Notes: generated from the sequence alone by a model not told the origin. 64,000 nucleotides of DNA from Petrimonas sp. (GCA_012839475.1 DUNG01000005.1:62001-126000), one strand, 5' to 3'; counted from the stretch's first letter, positions 26,721 through 37,339 are shown. Numbers and translations: made by a program.

Positions 26721-27890
26721 TTACTTGGATCCCCGTGTCATGTATTTCCCAGGGGTGCACTTCTCGTGCTTCTTAAAAACACGATAGAATGTGGTGATAT
26801 TTGAAAAACCCGATTTTTCGGCTATTGATTCTATGGTAAGTTCGGGTTCCTGTCTGTGCATCAACTCTTTCGCGTAATCAACGCGGTAGGAGTTGATCCA
26901 GTCGCAAAAATTGGTCTGCATATCTTGGTTTATCGTTCGTGAGATGTAAGAGCGGTTCGTCTTTAACCGTATGGCCAGGTCGGATACCTGCAGGTCGGGA
27001 TTCGTGAAGAGTTGGTTTTTGCTGACCAACGCGTTCAGTTCGTCCATCATGCCCGTCTCTTTCTTTTCTTTACGTTGAATGTGACCGCTCTGCTGAAGCT
27101 GCTGCTTGTATTTCGCCACGTCTTTCTTGAAGTCGCTAATGGTGAGGTTCTGGTAGAATCCCACGTAACCGATCCAGAACAGGAAGGTAGAGTGTAACAA
27201 GGAGATGACCGCGAGTGGTGATTTCCTGTCGATGAAGAACTCTTTTCCTATGAAGGCAGATATCCCGGATATGAGCGACGAGAAAACGAGCGCTAACAGG
27301 AGCATTTTGAAGATGGAGAGGTCACGCCCGGTTTTATCTGAATAGAAATCAGTCAGTTTTTTATTGTATGACGATATGAGGCGGGTTCCGTAGAATAGCA
27401 CGAGTACCACTTGTATACCGAAGATCCATTTGAAAATGATTGTTCGTAGCACCTGCAAGCGTACCAGTAGCGGCATATCTACCGCGGGAGCCGGCTGATG
27501 ATACATCGACTGGTAAATGAAAAGCTCCAACTCCCCTTGCGACATTAAAAAATAAAGGGTGAAAGAGAAAAGCGATACAAGGAATGCCGGTAGCAGAATT
27601 ACGAGCCACTTCCAGTTAATCTTGGTGTCCTTTGTAAGTAGCCGGATGTAATAGTAGTAGAGCGGGTAGCTGGCAAGTGACGTGAATACCCACACGTTGT
27701 CCATAAAAGCAAACAGCTTTACTTCACGCAAAAAGAAGGTGGCGTGCGTGAAGTAATTAATAAGGGTTACGAACATGAAAAAAGCCAGGTAGCTTTTCGG
27801 CAAATTACGTTGTTTATCCCCAAGCAACAGTATGCCCCAGAAGAGGCAGACGAAGGTAGGCATCAACGCGAAAAAAGAGGTGATAAGCAT
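26721..27890 (-). CDS. AraC-family transcriptional regulator with N-terminal multi-TM region
   Basis: About 7 hydrophobic segments then HTH (DLAIRLKTNRSYISRTINQDM, IESIAEKSGFSNITTFYRVFKKHEKCTPGKY). Confidence 0.9.
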   Translation of the reverse strand: MLITSFFALMPTFVCLFWGILLLGDKQRNLPKSYLAFFMFVTLINYFTHATFFLREVKLFAFMDNVWVFTSLASYPLYYYYIRLLTKDTKINWKWLVILLPAFLVSLFSFTLYFLMSQGELELFIYQSMYHQPAPAVDMPLLVRLQVLRTIIFKWIFGIQVVLVLFYGTRLISSYNKKLTDFYSDKTGRDLSIFKMLLLALVFSSLISGISAFIGKEFFIDRKSPLAVISLLHSTFLFWIGYVGFYQNLTISDFKKDVAKYKQQLQQSGHIQRKEKKETGMMDELNALVSKNQLFTNPDLQVSDLAIRLKTNRSYISRTINQDMQTNFCDWINSYRVDYAKELMHRQEPELTIESIAEKSGFSNITTFYRVFKKHEKCTPGKYMTRGSK

Positions 27891-28132
27891 GTTTGAAATC
27901 TGTTAACACACCTGGCACACGCTTGTGTAAAACGGGTACCATGCAGTTCAAAAACAAAAATACAAAAAAAACGGGGAAAAGAGGATTGATTTTAGGGGTA
28001 AGTTCATATTCGGTGTCCTTTAAGCTGCAAATATGACGGAAAGTTGGCGATAATAGGAGTAGTCGTCATGAATGGATTGATATGCCATTATCATGACGTT
28101 GAAGTATCGAGATGGAAATTTGTTGACTGTTC

Positions 28133-28558
28133 CTAAAGAGTGGCCGGTCGATTGACCAGTATGGGAATCTTCAACTCCCTCTCCACGTACTGGAAGTAGT
28201 AAAATAACTTATGGTTTAGCTCGAAACCGTAATCTACCCCCTGCTCGTACCCGTGAATGGGTTGGAAGAATGAGTGCTTGCCAGGTGACGTGGCCTTGTG
28301 GTTCCATTCTGAGACATATCGGTGGTTCCAGTTCTCATAATAGGATTGCGACCGGTATTTGGTCGGGGTACCATGCAGTAGGTACCACGACTCAAAACCG
28401 GGGTCCAGCACGATTAACTCGTAGGAGATGGAGTCTTCTAGTAGGGGCGCCCCACCATTGGGTTCGATGGCTACCACGCCCTTGGGCCCTGAGCAGGCCG
28501 CCATAGCTGCCATCAAGACCAGCATATAAAGTAGAGGTTCCCTTTTTATTGGTTTCAT
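28133..28558 (-). CDS. Small conserved lipoprotein (DUF6146-like)
   Basis: Lipobox MAACSG; YELIVLDPGFESWYLLHGTPTKYRSQSYYENWN motif. Confidence 0.7.
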   Translation of the reverse strand: MKPIKREPLLYMLVLMAAMAACSGPKGVVAIEPNGGAPLLEDSISYELIVLDPGFESWYLLHGTPTKYRSQSYYENWNHRYVSEWNHKATSPGKHSFFQPIHGYEQGVDYGFELNHKLFYYFQYVERELKIPILVNRPATL

Positions 28559-28573
28559 ATTGAATCTATTACA

Positions 28574-30814
28574 CTACGGTTTGTCAGTCATGTAAAATAA
28601 CAGCATACCCCCATCCATGATCTCCTCGTAGGTGATGTACATCTTGTCGTGTAACTGGCCGTTCAGCTCGATTCTCTCCACGTGTAGGTTCGTCTCAGAA
28701 AGGTTTTTCGCCTCCATCGTGAACTGCTTCCCGTTGCCCACGTCGATGGTCACCTTGGGCACCTGAGGGGCACCAAGCACCATCTCGCCCCCCACGGGGT
28801 TGACCGGGTAGAATCCCATGGCCGAGAAGAGGTACCATGCCGACATCTGACCACAGTCATCATTACCAATCAGCCCGTCGGGCTTGTTTTGGTAGAAATC
28901 GGTGCAGATGCGACGTACCAGTCGTTGCGTCTCTTCTGGTCGATCCAGGTAATTGTAGAGGTAGGCTACGTGATGGCTTGGCTCGTTGCCATGGGCGTAT
29001 TGCCCGATTAAACCGGTCACGTCGGCAAGCTTCCCCGGTGTTTCACTGGTGGTGTTGAAGAGGTAATCGAGTACTTTACCCGCCTCCTCCTTGCCACCCA
29101 TCTGCTCCACGAGGCCAGGGATATCGTGCATCACGTGCCAGGTGTACTGCAAGGCATTCCCTTCCGTGTAGTGCCCCCCGATCTGGGAGTCGGCGTGCGC
29201 CAGCTCGTACGGGTTAAAAGGCGTGAGCCACTCGCCTTTCGAGTCCTTGGGTCGCATGGAGCGTGTCTCCGGGTCGAACAGGTTCTTGTAGAAGCCAGCC
29301 CGTTTCATGAAGAACGCGTGGTCCTCGGTTTTGCCCAGCTTTTCTGCCATCAGTGCGGTAGCGTAATCATCGAACCCGCATTCTAACGTACGCGATACCG
29401 ACTCTACTTTGATGAGGTCGTAAGGGTAATATCCGTAGTGGTCGTAGATATCCCAGTTCGACTTGTAGTGTTTGCTTTCTGTGATGGTGCGTTTGATCGC
29501 GTCGTATGCCTGCTCCACGTCAAACCCCTCAAACCCTTTCAGGTAAGCGTCCACGATCATGGGGATGGAGTGGTTCCCGATCATGGTGAAGGTCTCTTGC
29601 CCCATCAACGCCCAGATGGGGAGGTGCCCCTGCTGTTCGCTGAAGTCGACCATCGAGTTGATCAGGTCAGAAACGATCTCTGGACTTAGGATGGTGTACA
29701 TCGGGAACGCAGCACGAAAGGTGTCCCATTGCGAAAGGGTGGAGTAGTACTTGCCCGTTGACGAGCGGGCAACTTCGCGGCTGGGGCCCACGTAGCGGCC
29801 GTCCACGTCGGCGATATTGTTGGGCTGGATGTAAAGGTGGTATAGAGAGGTGTAGAAATTGCTTTTCTGGTCGTCCGTACCTTCAACCGTTACCCGGGAG
29901 AGGCAGCGGTTCCACGCGTTTTTCGCTTCGGCGTACACCGCTTCGAAATCCCACCCGGGCACCTCCGCCGCAAGGTTGCCTTTTGCCCCCTCGATACTTG
30001 TGGTGGACATGGCGACCTTTACCTGCAGGGTTTCATCGCCTTGCATATCGAACGTGAGGATGTAGCGCGGTGCCTTCTCGCGTGGATCTCGCTGATCGAG
30101 TTTCTCCGAAGAGAGGATGGGTTTATCGAACTCGATCACGAAGTAATAAGTGCGCTTCACCCACTCGGTGCGTTGGGTATACCCCGTGATTACCCGGTCG
30201 CTCTCGAAATGCACCTCGTTATCGAGTACGTGTGTGTAGAGCCTCTGATCCTGCCAAACCAGGCCGCTCTGAAAGTCGGCCAGCACGTTGGATGCTTCAC
30301 TGTCTGCATCCGCGAAAGTGTAGCGGTGGAAGGCCACGTGAGGAGAGGTGGTGATCTCCACGGCCACGTTGTTGTCGGTGAGTTGCACGGCGTAGTAGCC
30401 GGGGGAAGCTTTCTCGGTCGACTTGTCGAACGCGCTGCTCAAGTCGTCCCTAACTATCCCCGAGAAGGGTTGTATGAGCAGGTCACCCAGGTCAACGCAC
30501 CCTGTGCCGTTGAGTCGGTTTTGTGAGAAGCCGTTGATTCGCTCGTCATCATAAAAGTAACCTGAGCAGTACTCCCATGAGAAATTGCCAGTCTCGGGTC
30601 CTGGTTGCATCATTCCCAGCGGGTAGGTAGCCCCCGGGAAGGTATGGCCAGTGAAAGCGGTACCAATGAACGGGTTCACGTATTTCGTGAAATCGGGCTT
30701 TCCCGCGTCCTGCTTGGTACAGGCCGTGAAGGAGAGAGCAAAAATGGCTAGTAACGCCAAGGCCCTCGAAAATGGAGTCACGGTTGTTCGTTGTGTTGTT
30801 ACACTTTCTCGCAT
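28574..30814 (-). CDS. GH92 family alpha-mannosidase, lipoprotein
   Basis: Start re-assigned to ATG at 30814 (MRESVTTQRTTVTPFSRALALLAIFALSFTAC); GH92-like YVNPFIGTAFTGHTFPGATYPLGMMQPGP and GNDDCGQMSAWYLFSAMGFYPVNP. Confidence 0.93.
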   Translation of the reverse strand: MRESVTTQRTTVTPFSRALALLAIFALSFTACTKQDAGKPDFTKYVNPFIGTAFTGHTFPGATYPLGMMQPGPETGNFSWEYCSGYFYDDERINGFSQNRLNGTGCVDLGDLLIQPFSGIVRDDLSSAFDKSTEKASPGYYAVQLTDNNVAVEITTSPHVAFHRYTFADADSEASNVLADFQSGLVWQDQRLYTHVLDNEVHFESDRVITGYTQRTEWVKRTYYFVIEFDKPILSSEKLDQRDPREKAPRYILTFDMQGDETLQVKVAMSTTSIEGAKGNLAAEVPGWDFEAVYAEAKNAWNRCLSRVTVEGTDDQKSNFYTSLYHLYIQPNNIADVDGRYVGPSREVARSSTGKYYSTLSQWDTFRAAFPMYTILSPEIVSDLINSMVDFSEQQGHLPIWALMGQETFTMIGNHSIPMIVDAYLKGFEGFDVEQAYDAIKRTITESKHYKSNWDIYDHYGYYPYDLIKVESVSRTLECGFDDYATALMAEKLGKTEDHAFFMKRAGFYKNLFDPETRSMRPKDSKGEWLTPFNPYELAHADSQIGGHYTEGNALQYTWHVMHDIPGLVEQMGGKEEAGKVLDYLFNTTSETPGKLADVTGLIGQYAHGNEPSHHVAYLYNYLDRPEETQRLVRRICTDFYQNKPDGLIGNDDCGQMSAWYLFSAMGFYPVNPVGGEMVLGAPQVPKVTIDVGNGKQFTMEAKNLSETNLHVERIELNGQLHDKMYITYEEIMDGGMLLFYMTDKP

Positions 30815-30872
30815 GATGTTATTGTTGTTATTAAGCTTTTTCGTGCTTGTTAAATTGGTTACGAAATTCTCA

Positions 30873-32915
30873 TTAATCATCCCGTTTCGCGCGCTTGGTC
30901 TCCCAGATAAAATAGGCGATGAGCGCGGTGAAAGCGATGAGCGCGGTGATTTGGGCACCTGTACCGCTGGGATCGCTCCACACGTTAAGGTTGAGCGCAT
31001 TCGCGTTATCGGTCGTAAAGATGATAAGTGCTCCCAGCACCCCGAAGAGGGCTGCACCAGCGATGAACCCAGACGAGATCAGGATAGCCCGTTGATGCCT
31101 CGCATTGGCCAGCTTTTTGTCTTTACCGGGTTTGGACTTATTGATCCAGTGATTGAGTAGTCCACCTACGATAAGGGGGGTGTTGAGTTGTATGGGGATA
31201 AACATACCGAGCGCGAACGCCAGGGGTGAGATGCCCAGCCAGTTGATAAGGATAGCCAGGACCGCACCAATACTGAGCAGCATCCAGCTGACGCCTTCAC
31301 CAGACATAAGGGGTTCGATGATGGCTGCCATCGCGTTGGCTTGAGGGGCAACCATGGGATCTGGATGCTCGGGCGTGGCAACGAAGCCATATGCCTCGTT
31401 GAGGATAAAGATGACTGCCCCCACGGTAGCCGCCGAGACCAGCGTTCCCAGGAACTTATACGACTGCTGTGTGGCAGGGGTGCTCCCTATCCAGTACCCG
31501 ATCTTAAGGTCGGTGATGAAACCGCCGGCCATCGACAGGGCAGTACAGACGATCCCCCCGATGATCAGGCCGCTCACCATTCCCTGCCAGCCATCGAGAC
31601 CCACGGCGACGAGGACCACGGAAGATAGGATCAGGGTCATGAGCGTCATGCCCGAGACGGGGTTGGAACCCACGATGGCGATCGCGTTGGCCGCCACGGT
31701 GGTGAAGAGGAAAGAGATCACGGTGATGGTAATCAGGGCTACGATGGCTTGCAGGAGCGTGATCTTCACACCGATGATCAGGAAGATGAAGATGGCGATT
31801 AACGTAAGGAACAGGAACAGCGTAACGAATGACATCTTCAGGTCACGGTCGGTTCTTTTGATCGCCGTCTGATCACTCCCACCGCCCTTTTTGCCAACGG
31901 CTAACTTAAAGGCACTTCCGATAACGCCGGACGACTTGATGATACCAATGATCCCCGCCATAGCGATGGCACCGATACCGATGGGGCGAACGTACTCGGC
32001 AAAGATCGCCTCAGCCGACATGGCAGCAAACGGGTTGACCCCACCGGATGCGGCCGCCAACGCGCCAATCTCGTTAACCAGCGGGATAAAAACCAGCCAC
32101 GAGAGGAGTGAGCCGACGGTGATGATCACGGCGAAACGCAACCCAACGAGGTAGCCGAAGCTGAAGATGAGCGCGCTCACGTTGAACTTGAACACCATCT
32201 TAAACTTTTCGGCAAGGGTGGCACCAAAAGGTATGACGCGGGTAGTGATCACCTCACTCCACAAGCGGAAGGAGGAGAAACAGAAGTCGAATAACCCGCC
32301 AATGAGCCCGCTCGTGATGAGCAGTTTCGCCTTGTTCCCCCCTTTCTCTCCGGTCATCAATATCTCGGTGGTGGCAGTGGCTTCGGGGAAGGGGAGTTTC
32401 CCGTGCATGTCCTTCACGAAGTACTTGCGGAAAGGAATCAGGAAGAGGATACCCAAGCAACCGCCAAGCAGTGATGAGAAGAAGATTTGCCAGAAGTTAA
32501 TCTGTATCTCCGGGTATTTGGCCTGTAGGATGTAGAGCCCGGGGATGGTGAAGACAGCTCCGGCGACGATGACGCCCGATGAGGCCCCAATGGACTGGAT
32601 GATCACGTTTTGACCCAACGCGTTTTTCTTGCGAAAGGCGGCTGATGCCCCTACCGCGATGATGGAGATGGGGATGGCCGCCTCGAAGACCTGACCGATT
32701 TTCAGGCCCGAGTAGGCTGCCGCGGCAGAGAAGATGACGGCCATGAGCAACCCCATGCCAATCGCCCAGGGGGTGGCTTCAGCTACCGGCCGGTCGGCTG
32801 GCAACACCGGTTTGTACTCTTCCCCGGGTTGTAATTCACGGTACGCGTTTTTTGGTAACTCCGTGATTTTCTTTTCGTTCGATTCCATTTTTTGTATGTT
32901 GTTAAATGTGTTCAT
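30873..32915 (-). CDS. OPT family oligopeptide transporter
   Basis: Many TM helices; ATPWAIGMGLLMAVIFSAAAAYSGLKIGQVFEAAIPISI. Start probably 32915 (MNTFNNIQK) or 32888 (MESNEKK), not the ORF-track 33125. Confidence 0.9.
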   Translation of the reverse strand: MNTFNNIQKMESNEKKITELPKNAYRELQPGEEYKPVLPADRPVAEATPWAIGMGLLMAVIFSAAAAYSGLKIGQVFEAAIPISIIAVGASAAFRKKNALGQNVIIQSIGASSGVIVAGAVFTIPGLYILQAKYPEIQINFWQIFFSSLLGGCLGILFLIPFRKYFVKDMHGKLPFPEATATTEILMTGEKGGNKAKLLITSGLIGGLFDFCFSSFRLWSEVITTRVIPFGATLAEKFKMVFKFNVSALIFSFGYLVGLRFAVIITVGSLLSWLVFIPLVNEIGALAAASGGVNPFAAMSAEAIFAEYVRPIGIGAIAMAGIIGIIKSSGVIGSAFKLAVGKKGGGSDQTAIKRTDRDLKMSFVTLFLFLTLIAIFIFLIIGVKITLLQAIVALITITVISFLFTTVAANAIAIVGSNPVSGMTLMTLILSSVVLVAVGLDGWQGMVSGLIIGGIVCTALSMAGGFITDLKIGYWIGSTPATQQSYKFLGTLVSAATVGAVIFILNEAYGFVATPEHPDPMVAPQANAMAAIIEPLMSGEGVSWMLLSIGAVLAILINWLGISPLAFALGMFIPIQLNTPLIVGGLLNHWINKSKPGKDKKLANARHQRAILISSGFIAGAALFGVLGALIIFTTDNANALNLNVWSDPSGTGAQITALIAFTALIAYFIWETKRAKRDD

Positions 32916-33028
32916 ATGGGTTTCATGCGCCACCCTCCATCCAAGGTGCCGATACGGTTGACCGGCACTCGTGTCACAAATTTTCGCCGAAAATACAAAA
33001 AATAGGGGAAAGAGTACGCCTATTTTCG

Positions 33029-33036
33029 TAACTTTG
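33029..33036 (+). promoter_or_regulatory. Candidate -7 element TAACTTTG for the DPP-IV gene
   Basis: TAnnTTTG match 22 bp before the ATG; no clear -33 box. Confidence 0.4.
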
Positions 33037-33057
33037 TGGTAAAAACAGAATAATCGT

Positions 33058-35217
33058 ATGAAACGACTCTTTTTTATTATTCCGTTGATGGTGGGACTGG
33101 GAACGGCCGCGGCACAGCAGTACACCTTGGATGACTTGATTAGCGGCAGGTTTAACCCTCGTGGGATAAGCGAGATGGTCTCATCCGCCGATGGGCAGCA
33201 TTACTATCAAACTGACCCGCGGAGGACGGCGGTTATTAAGTACGCCTACGCTACCGGTGAGGTGGTGGATACCCTGTTAAACCTGGCTACTGCCCGGGGG
33301 GCTCAATTTAACACGTTCGAGGGGTTCCTGGTGAGTGCTGATGAGAACCGGGTACTGCTCTACCGCGATAGGGAACAGCTCTATCGACGTTCGTTTCGTG
33401 CGGACTATTTTTATTACGACGTGAGGCGCAACCTGGTAAGGAGGCTGAGTGATCAGCCCGGTAAGCAGATGATTCCTACCTTTTCGCCTGACGGGAAGAT
33501 GGTGGCGTACGTGATTGATAACGATATCTGGCTCACCAAGTTCGACTTTGATACCGAGAGCCGGGTGACAACAGACGGTGAGGTGGGTAAGGTGATGAAC
33601 GGGGTTACCGATTGGGTGTACGAGGAGGAGTTCGGGGTGACCCGCTTGATGGAGTTTTCGCCCGATAACCAGTTACTGGCGTTCGTGCGCACCGATGAGT
33701 CGGCAGTGAAGGAGTTTTCGTTCCAAACGTTCCATCAGCAACTATATCCCGATTACTACCGGTTCAAATACCCAAAGGCGGGTGAGACCAACTCCGCGGT
33801 CGAATGCCGGGTGTTCGATGTTTCGGCAAGAACTACACGAACACTGAACGTGCCGTTGGACGGCGATGGCTACATCCCCCGGATCAAGTTTACATCCAAC
33901 CCAGATGAGTTGGCAGTGATGACGTTGAATCGCGATCAGAACCGTTTCGAGATGTACTTTGTGAATCCCCGCTCTACGGTTGCCAAGTTGGTGTTGCGGG
34001 AGGAGAGCGATCACTATATCGACTCAGAATGGTTGAAGTCGATTCACTTTACAAAGGACCGATTTACCTACGTGTCGGAGCGGGATGGCTACAGCCATAT
34101 CTACCTGTATGGCCTGTCGGGTACTATACAACGGCAGTTGACCAGCGGGGATTATGACGTGACCTCTCTCTTGGCAGTGGATGAGCAGCGGGCGTTCGTT
34201 TACTACCAAGCTGCCGCTGAATCGCCCTTGCGGCGCGAGTTGTATCGAGTACATATGGATAAAGGGGTTCCTGAGAAACTGTCGAGTCAACCTGGCTACA
34301 ACAGTGCCTCGTTCGCGGAGCAGGGGAAGTATTACGTGAACCACTGGTCGGATGCCAATACCCCCCCGGTAATTACCCTGCACGACGGCAACGGCAAGCA
34401 GTTGCGGACGCTGGAGGATAACCAGTTCCTTAAGGATCAGGTGGCTTCGGCTGGTTTCCCCGCTATGGAGTATATTACCGTGCCAGCGGCGGATGGGCTG
34501 ACTTCGTTAAATGGCTGGCTGTTGAAGCCCCATGATTTTAACCCGGGACGGAAGTACCCGGTTGTCCTTATCCAGTATAGTGGCCCTAACTCACAACAGG
34601 TACTGGATAGGTATGGCAGGGATTGGTACTACGCCTTGCTTAACGAGGGAGTCGTGGTGGCATGCGTGGATGGCAGGGGTACGGGAGCGAGGGGGGCCGA
34701 GTTTCGCCACTGCACCTACCGCCAGTTAGGTATCATCGAGTCGGATGATCAGATTGCCGCTGCACACTACCTGGCCTCGTTGCCCTATATCGATGAGAAG
34801 GCCATAGGTATCTGGGGTTGGAGCTACGGTGGCTATAACGTGTTGATGAGCATGAGCCGCGGTAACGGGATCTTTAGCGCTGGGGTGGCTATCGCACCGG
34901 TCACCAGTTGGCGTTTTTACGATACCATCTACACGGAACGATTTATGCGTACACCGCAGCAGAACGCGTCGGGTTACACGAACGGGTCACCCATTACGTT
35001 CGCTAATCAGCTGCAGGGCAGCCTGTTGTTGATCCACGGGACGGCAGACGACAACGTGCACGTGCAGAACTCCATCGAGTATAGTCGTGCACTGATTGAA
35101 GCGAATAAGCATTTTGACCAGTTTTTCTTCCCCGATAAAGATCACTTTATAACTGGGGGGAACACCCGCAAGTACCTTTATGAAAAGGTAATTGGCTACT
35201 TTAAGCAGAACCTGTAA
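33058..35217 (+). CDS. Dipeptidyl peptidase IV, S9 family
   Basis: Catalytic GWSYGGYNVLMSM, GTADDNVHVQNS and DKDHFI motifs; propeller N-terminus. Confidence 0.93.
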   Translation: MKRLFFIIPLMVGLGTAAAQQYTLDDLISGRFNPRGISEMVSSADGQHYYQTDPRRTAVIKYAYATGEVVDTLLNLATARGAQFNTFEGFLVSADENRVLLYRDREQLYRRSFRADYFYYDVRRNLVRRLSDQPGKQMIPTFSPDGKMVAYVIDNDIWLTKFDFDTESRVTTDGEVGKVMNGVTDWVYEEEFGVTRLMEFSPDNQLLAFVRTDESAVKEFSFQTFHQQLYPDYYRFKYPKAGETNSAVECRVFDVSARTTRTLNVPLDGDGYIPRIKFTSNPDELAVMTLNRDQNRFEMYFVNPRSTVAKLVLREESDHYIDSEWLKSIHFTKDRFTYVSERDGYSHIYLYGLSGTIQRQLTSGDYDVTSLLAVDEQRAFVYYQAAAESPLRRELYRVHMDKGVPEKLSSQPGYNSASFAEQGKYYVNHWSDANTPPVITLHDGNGKQLRTLEDNQFLKDQVASAGFPAMEYITVPAADGLTSLNGWLLKPHDFNPGRKYPVVLIQYSGPNSQQVLDRYGRDWYYALLNEGVVVACVDGRGTGARGAEFRHCTYRQLGIIESDDQIAAAHYLASLPYIDEKAIGIWGWSYGGYNVLMSMSRGNGIFSAGVAIAPVTSWRFYDTIYTERFMRTPQQNASGYTNGSPITFANQLQGSLLLIHGTADDNVHVQNSIEYSRALIEANKHFDQFFFPDKDHFITGGNTRKYLYEKVIGYFKQNL

Positions 35218-35255
35218 TCTTCCCGGTAAAATCACACCATATAATATTTTTTTGT

Positions 35256-35281
35256 AGCGGCCGCACGATATGGCGGCCGCT
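35256..35281. terminator. Intrinsic terminator-like hairpin
   Basis: AGCGGCCGC-N8-GCGGCCGCT perfect 9-bp inverted repeat downstream of the DPP-IV gene. Confidence 0.65.
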
Positions 35282-35362
35282 GCTTGTATCCTTTACCCGT
35301 GGTTAAACAAAAAAAAGGGATTTGTTGTTATTATGTGAAGGCGTATATAATAAGGTGACTCC

Positions 35363-36538
35363 ATGTTAGAGATGACAACCCAACAAAAGATAATGATGAA
35401 CCCGGCATTGGGGGTGATGCCGTTGTTCGTCTTCTCAATTCTATTCCTGCTGGTAGACACCCGTGTCGCGGTATCCGTCGCGCTGCTTCTCTCTATCCCA
35501 CCCCTGTTCGTGGTGAAGCGGCCGATTCGCCTGATGTTCGACATCTCCCTGGTTACCTTCGTGGTTGCCCTGCCGCTTTCGTTTACCCTTTTTACCTCGC
35601 TACCATTGTTGAACCGTTTCGTTATCGTGGAGGTCATATTCGTCCTGTTGCTCGTCGTCGCCCGCTTATCGAGGGGGAGGGCTATAGTTCGTGTAGCGCG
35701 ACTTCGTGATTTAACGCTGAAAAATGGCTTGAAAGGGGCGTTCCGGGTAGCTTTTATCACCCGCTACGGTTTATTGTTACATTTGCTTTTGCTGTTTGCC
35801 CTCTTCCTGTTTAATGCTGAAGGATCACTGCTCTCTTATACCGTTTTCGTGGTAATCGCTTGTCAGGTTGTCTTGCTGTTGGTTATCCTCCTTGAAACCA
35901 CCCGCTTGCATATCCTGGGTAAAAAGTTGTACCGTGAAGAGTGGCTGCCTGTGGTGACCGAGAAAGGAAACGTAACCGGGCGAGTAGCCAAGTCGATCAC
36001 GAGGGAGATGAAAAACTGGTTCATGCACCCCGTGGTGCGGGTGGTGCTGTTGCACGATGGGAAGATTTACCTTAAAGAGCGCGATCCATCGTGCTTGCTG
36101 AATCCGGGTAAGTTGGATTATCCGTTTGAAAAATACCTGCAATTTAATCACGCTATTGATGAGGCGGCACGTAACAGCTTGGCAAAGGAGTGTGGCAAGA
36201 GAGATTTGCCGCTCCGCTTTCTCCTTAAATACACCTACGAAAACGAGGCGACCAAGCGGCTTATTTTCCTGTACGCCGCACACGTGGTTGAGGAGGAGAC
36301 GTTCAATAGCTTGCAGCTAAACGGGGGTAAGCTCTGGACCCTTGCCCAAATTGAAGATAACATGCAGAGCGGCCTCTTTTCGGAATGTTTTGAACAGGAG
36401 TTCGAGTACCTTAAAAACACCCTCTTCTTGGCCCTTCATTTTAAGCAGTGCGCCAGCAATCGGTTAGGCAACCGAACTGGCGGTCGAATCAACAGCCGCT
36501 CAGGCAAGCAGACCATCAAACCTGTCACCGCCAGGTAG
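35363..36538 (+). CDS. Multi-TM protein with C-terminal Nudix-like domain (degenerate)
   Basis: Several N-terminal hydrophobic segments; C-terminal VVRVVLLHDGKIYLKERDPSCLLNPGKLDYPFEKYLQFNHAIDEAARNSLAKECGKRDL resembles a Nudix fold without the canonical Nudix box. Confidence 0.55.
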   Translation: MLEMTTQQKIMMNPALGVMPLFVFSILFLLVDTRVAVSVALLLSIPPLFVVKRPIRLMFDISLVTFVVALPLSFTLFTSLPLLNRFVIVEVIFVLLLVVARLSRGRAIVRVARLRDLTLKNGLKGAFRVAFITRYGLLLHLLLLFALFLFNAEGSLLSYTVFVVIACQVVLLLVILLETTRLHILGKKLYREEWLPVVTEKGNVTGRVAKSITREMKNWFMHPVVRVVLLHDGKIYLKERDPSCLLNPGKLDYPFEKYLQFNHAIDEAARNSLAKECGKRDLPLRFLLKYTYENEATKRLIFLYAAHVVEEETFNSLQLNGGKLWTLAQIEDNMQSGLFSECFEQEFEYLKNTLFLALHFKQCASNRLGNRTGGRINSRSGKQTIKPVTAR

Positions 36539-36630
36539 CCCGGTTTAATTGTTTTATTGTAATTACTTGCTTTCAACGTGGAGATTTTGGTATCGGGGGG
36601 CACATTTTTTTCAAAAATATGCCAAAATAC

Positions 36631-36661
36631 TTGCATATCCTATTGATTATTTGTAATTTTG
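36631..36661 (+). promoter_or_regulatory. Predicted promoter for the ribosomal super-operon
   Basis: TTG (36631-36633) - 20 nt - TAATTTTG (36654-36661): Bacteroidetes -33/-7 with canonical spacing. Confidence 0.6.
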
Positions 36662-36839
36662 TGCCGTTTTTCACTCGTAATAATTGGTTATGTCGTGATA
36701 ATCAGCGTATTATAATTGTCGTATTCCAATTGTACTGTTACTAACAAACAAATAGGTAAAGGGTGTCTCGGGTGAAGAGTGGATGTTTAAAGAAAACGGA
36801 TAGTATAATACAGTAATAACAGGTAAAAGAAAGCTGACA

Positions 36840-37226
36840 ATGCCTACAATTCAACAATTAGTAAGAAAGGGACGCTGCACGCAAAAGGAGAAAAGCAAAT
36901 CGCCCGCGTTGGACTCTTGTCCGCAGCGCCGCGGTGTTTGCGTGAGGGTCTATACCACGACCCCGAAAAAGCCTAACTCGGCCATGAGGAAGGTGGCTCG
37001 CGTGCGCCTGACCAACTCGAAAGAGGTGAACGCTTACATCCCGGGAGAAGGGCACAACCTGCAAGAGCACTCGATCGTGCTGGTGCGCGGGGGGCGTGTT
37101 AAAGACTTGCCCGGTGTGCGCTACCACGTGGTACGTGGCGCTTTGGACACCGCGGGTGTAAGTGGCCGCACGCAGAGACGTTCGAAATATGGAGCGAAAC
37201 GTCCAAAAGCTCCCGCTAAGAAGTAA
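36840..37226 (+). CDS. rpsL: 30S ribosomal protein S12
   Basis: [57 protein letters not shown]. Confidence 0.99.
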   Translation: MPTIQQLVRKGRCTQKEKSKSPALDSCPQRRGVCVRVYTTTPKKPNSAMRKVARVRLTNSKEVNAYIPGEGHNLQEHSIVLVRGGRVKDLPGVRYHVVRGALDTAGVSGRTQRRSKYGAKRPKAPAKK

Positions 37227-37339
37227 CATGCATGGTATACGATACGTTATTGTAATGATGAAGGGTTGAGTAAATGAGCTCAGTGGAGTTTCGTTGAAGA
37301 CATGCAAACGGCAACCAAACAATATAAATTTTTATTTCA

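Noticed and set aside
30815-31057. N-terminal extension of the third GH92 ORF (MQPSSGCWEH...)
   Set aside because: It overlaps the end of the OPT transporter gene in another frame; a proper SPII signal peptide begins at ATG 30814.
32916-33125. N-terminal extension of the OPT transporter ORF to 33125
   Set aside because: It would overlap the DPP-IV start and cross its promoter region; internal ATGs at 32915 or 32888 fit better.
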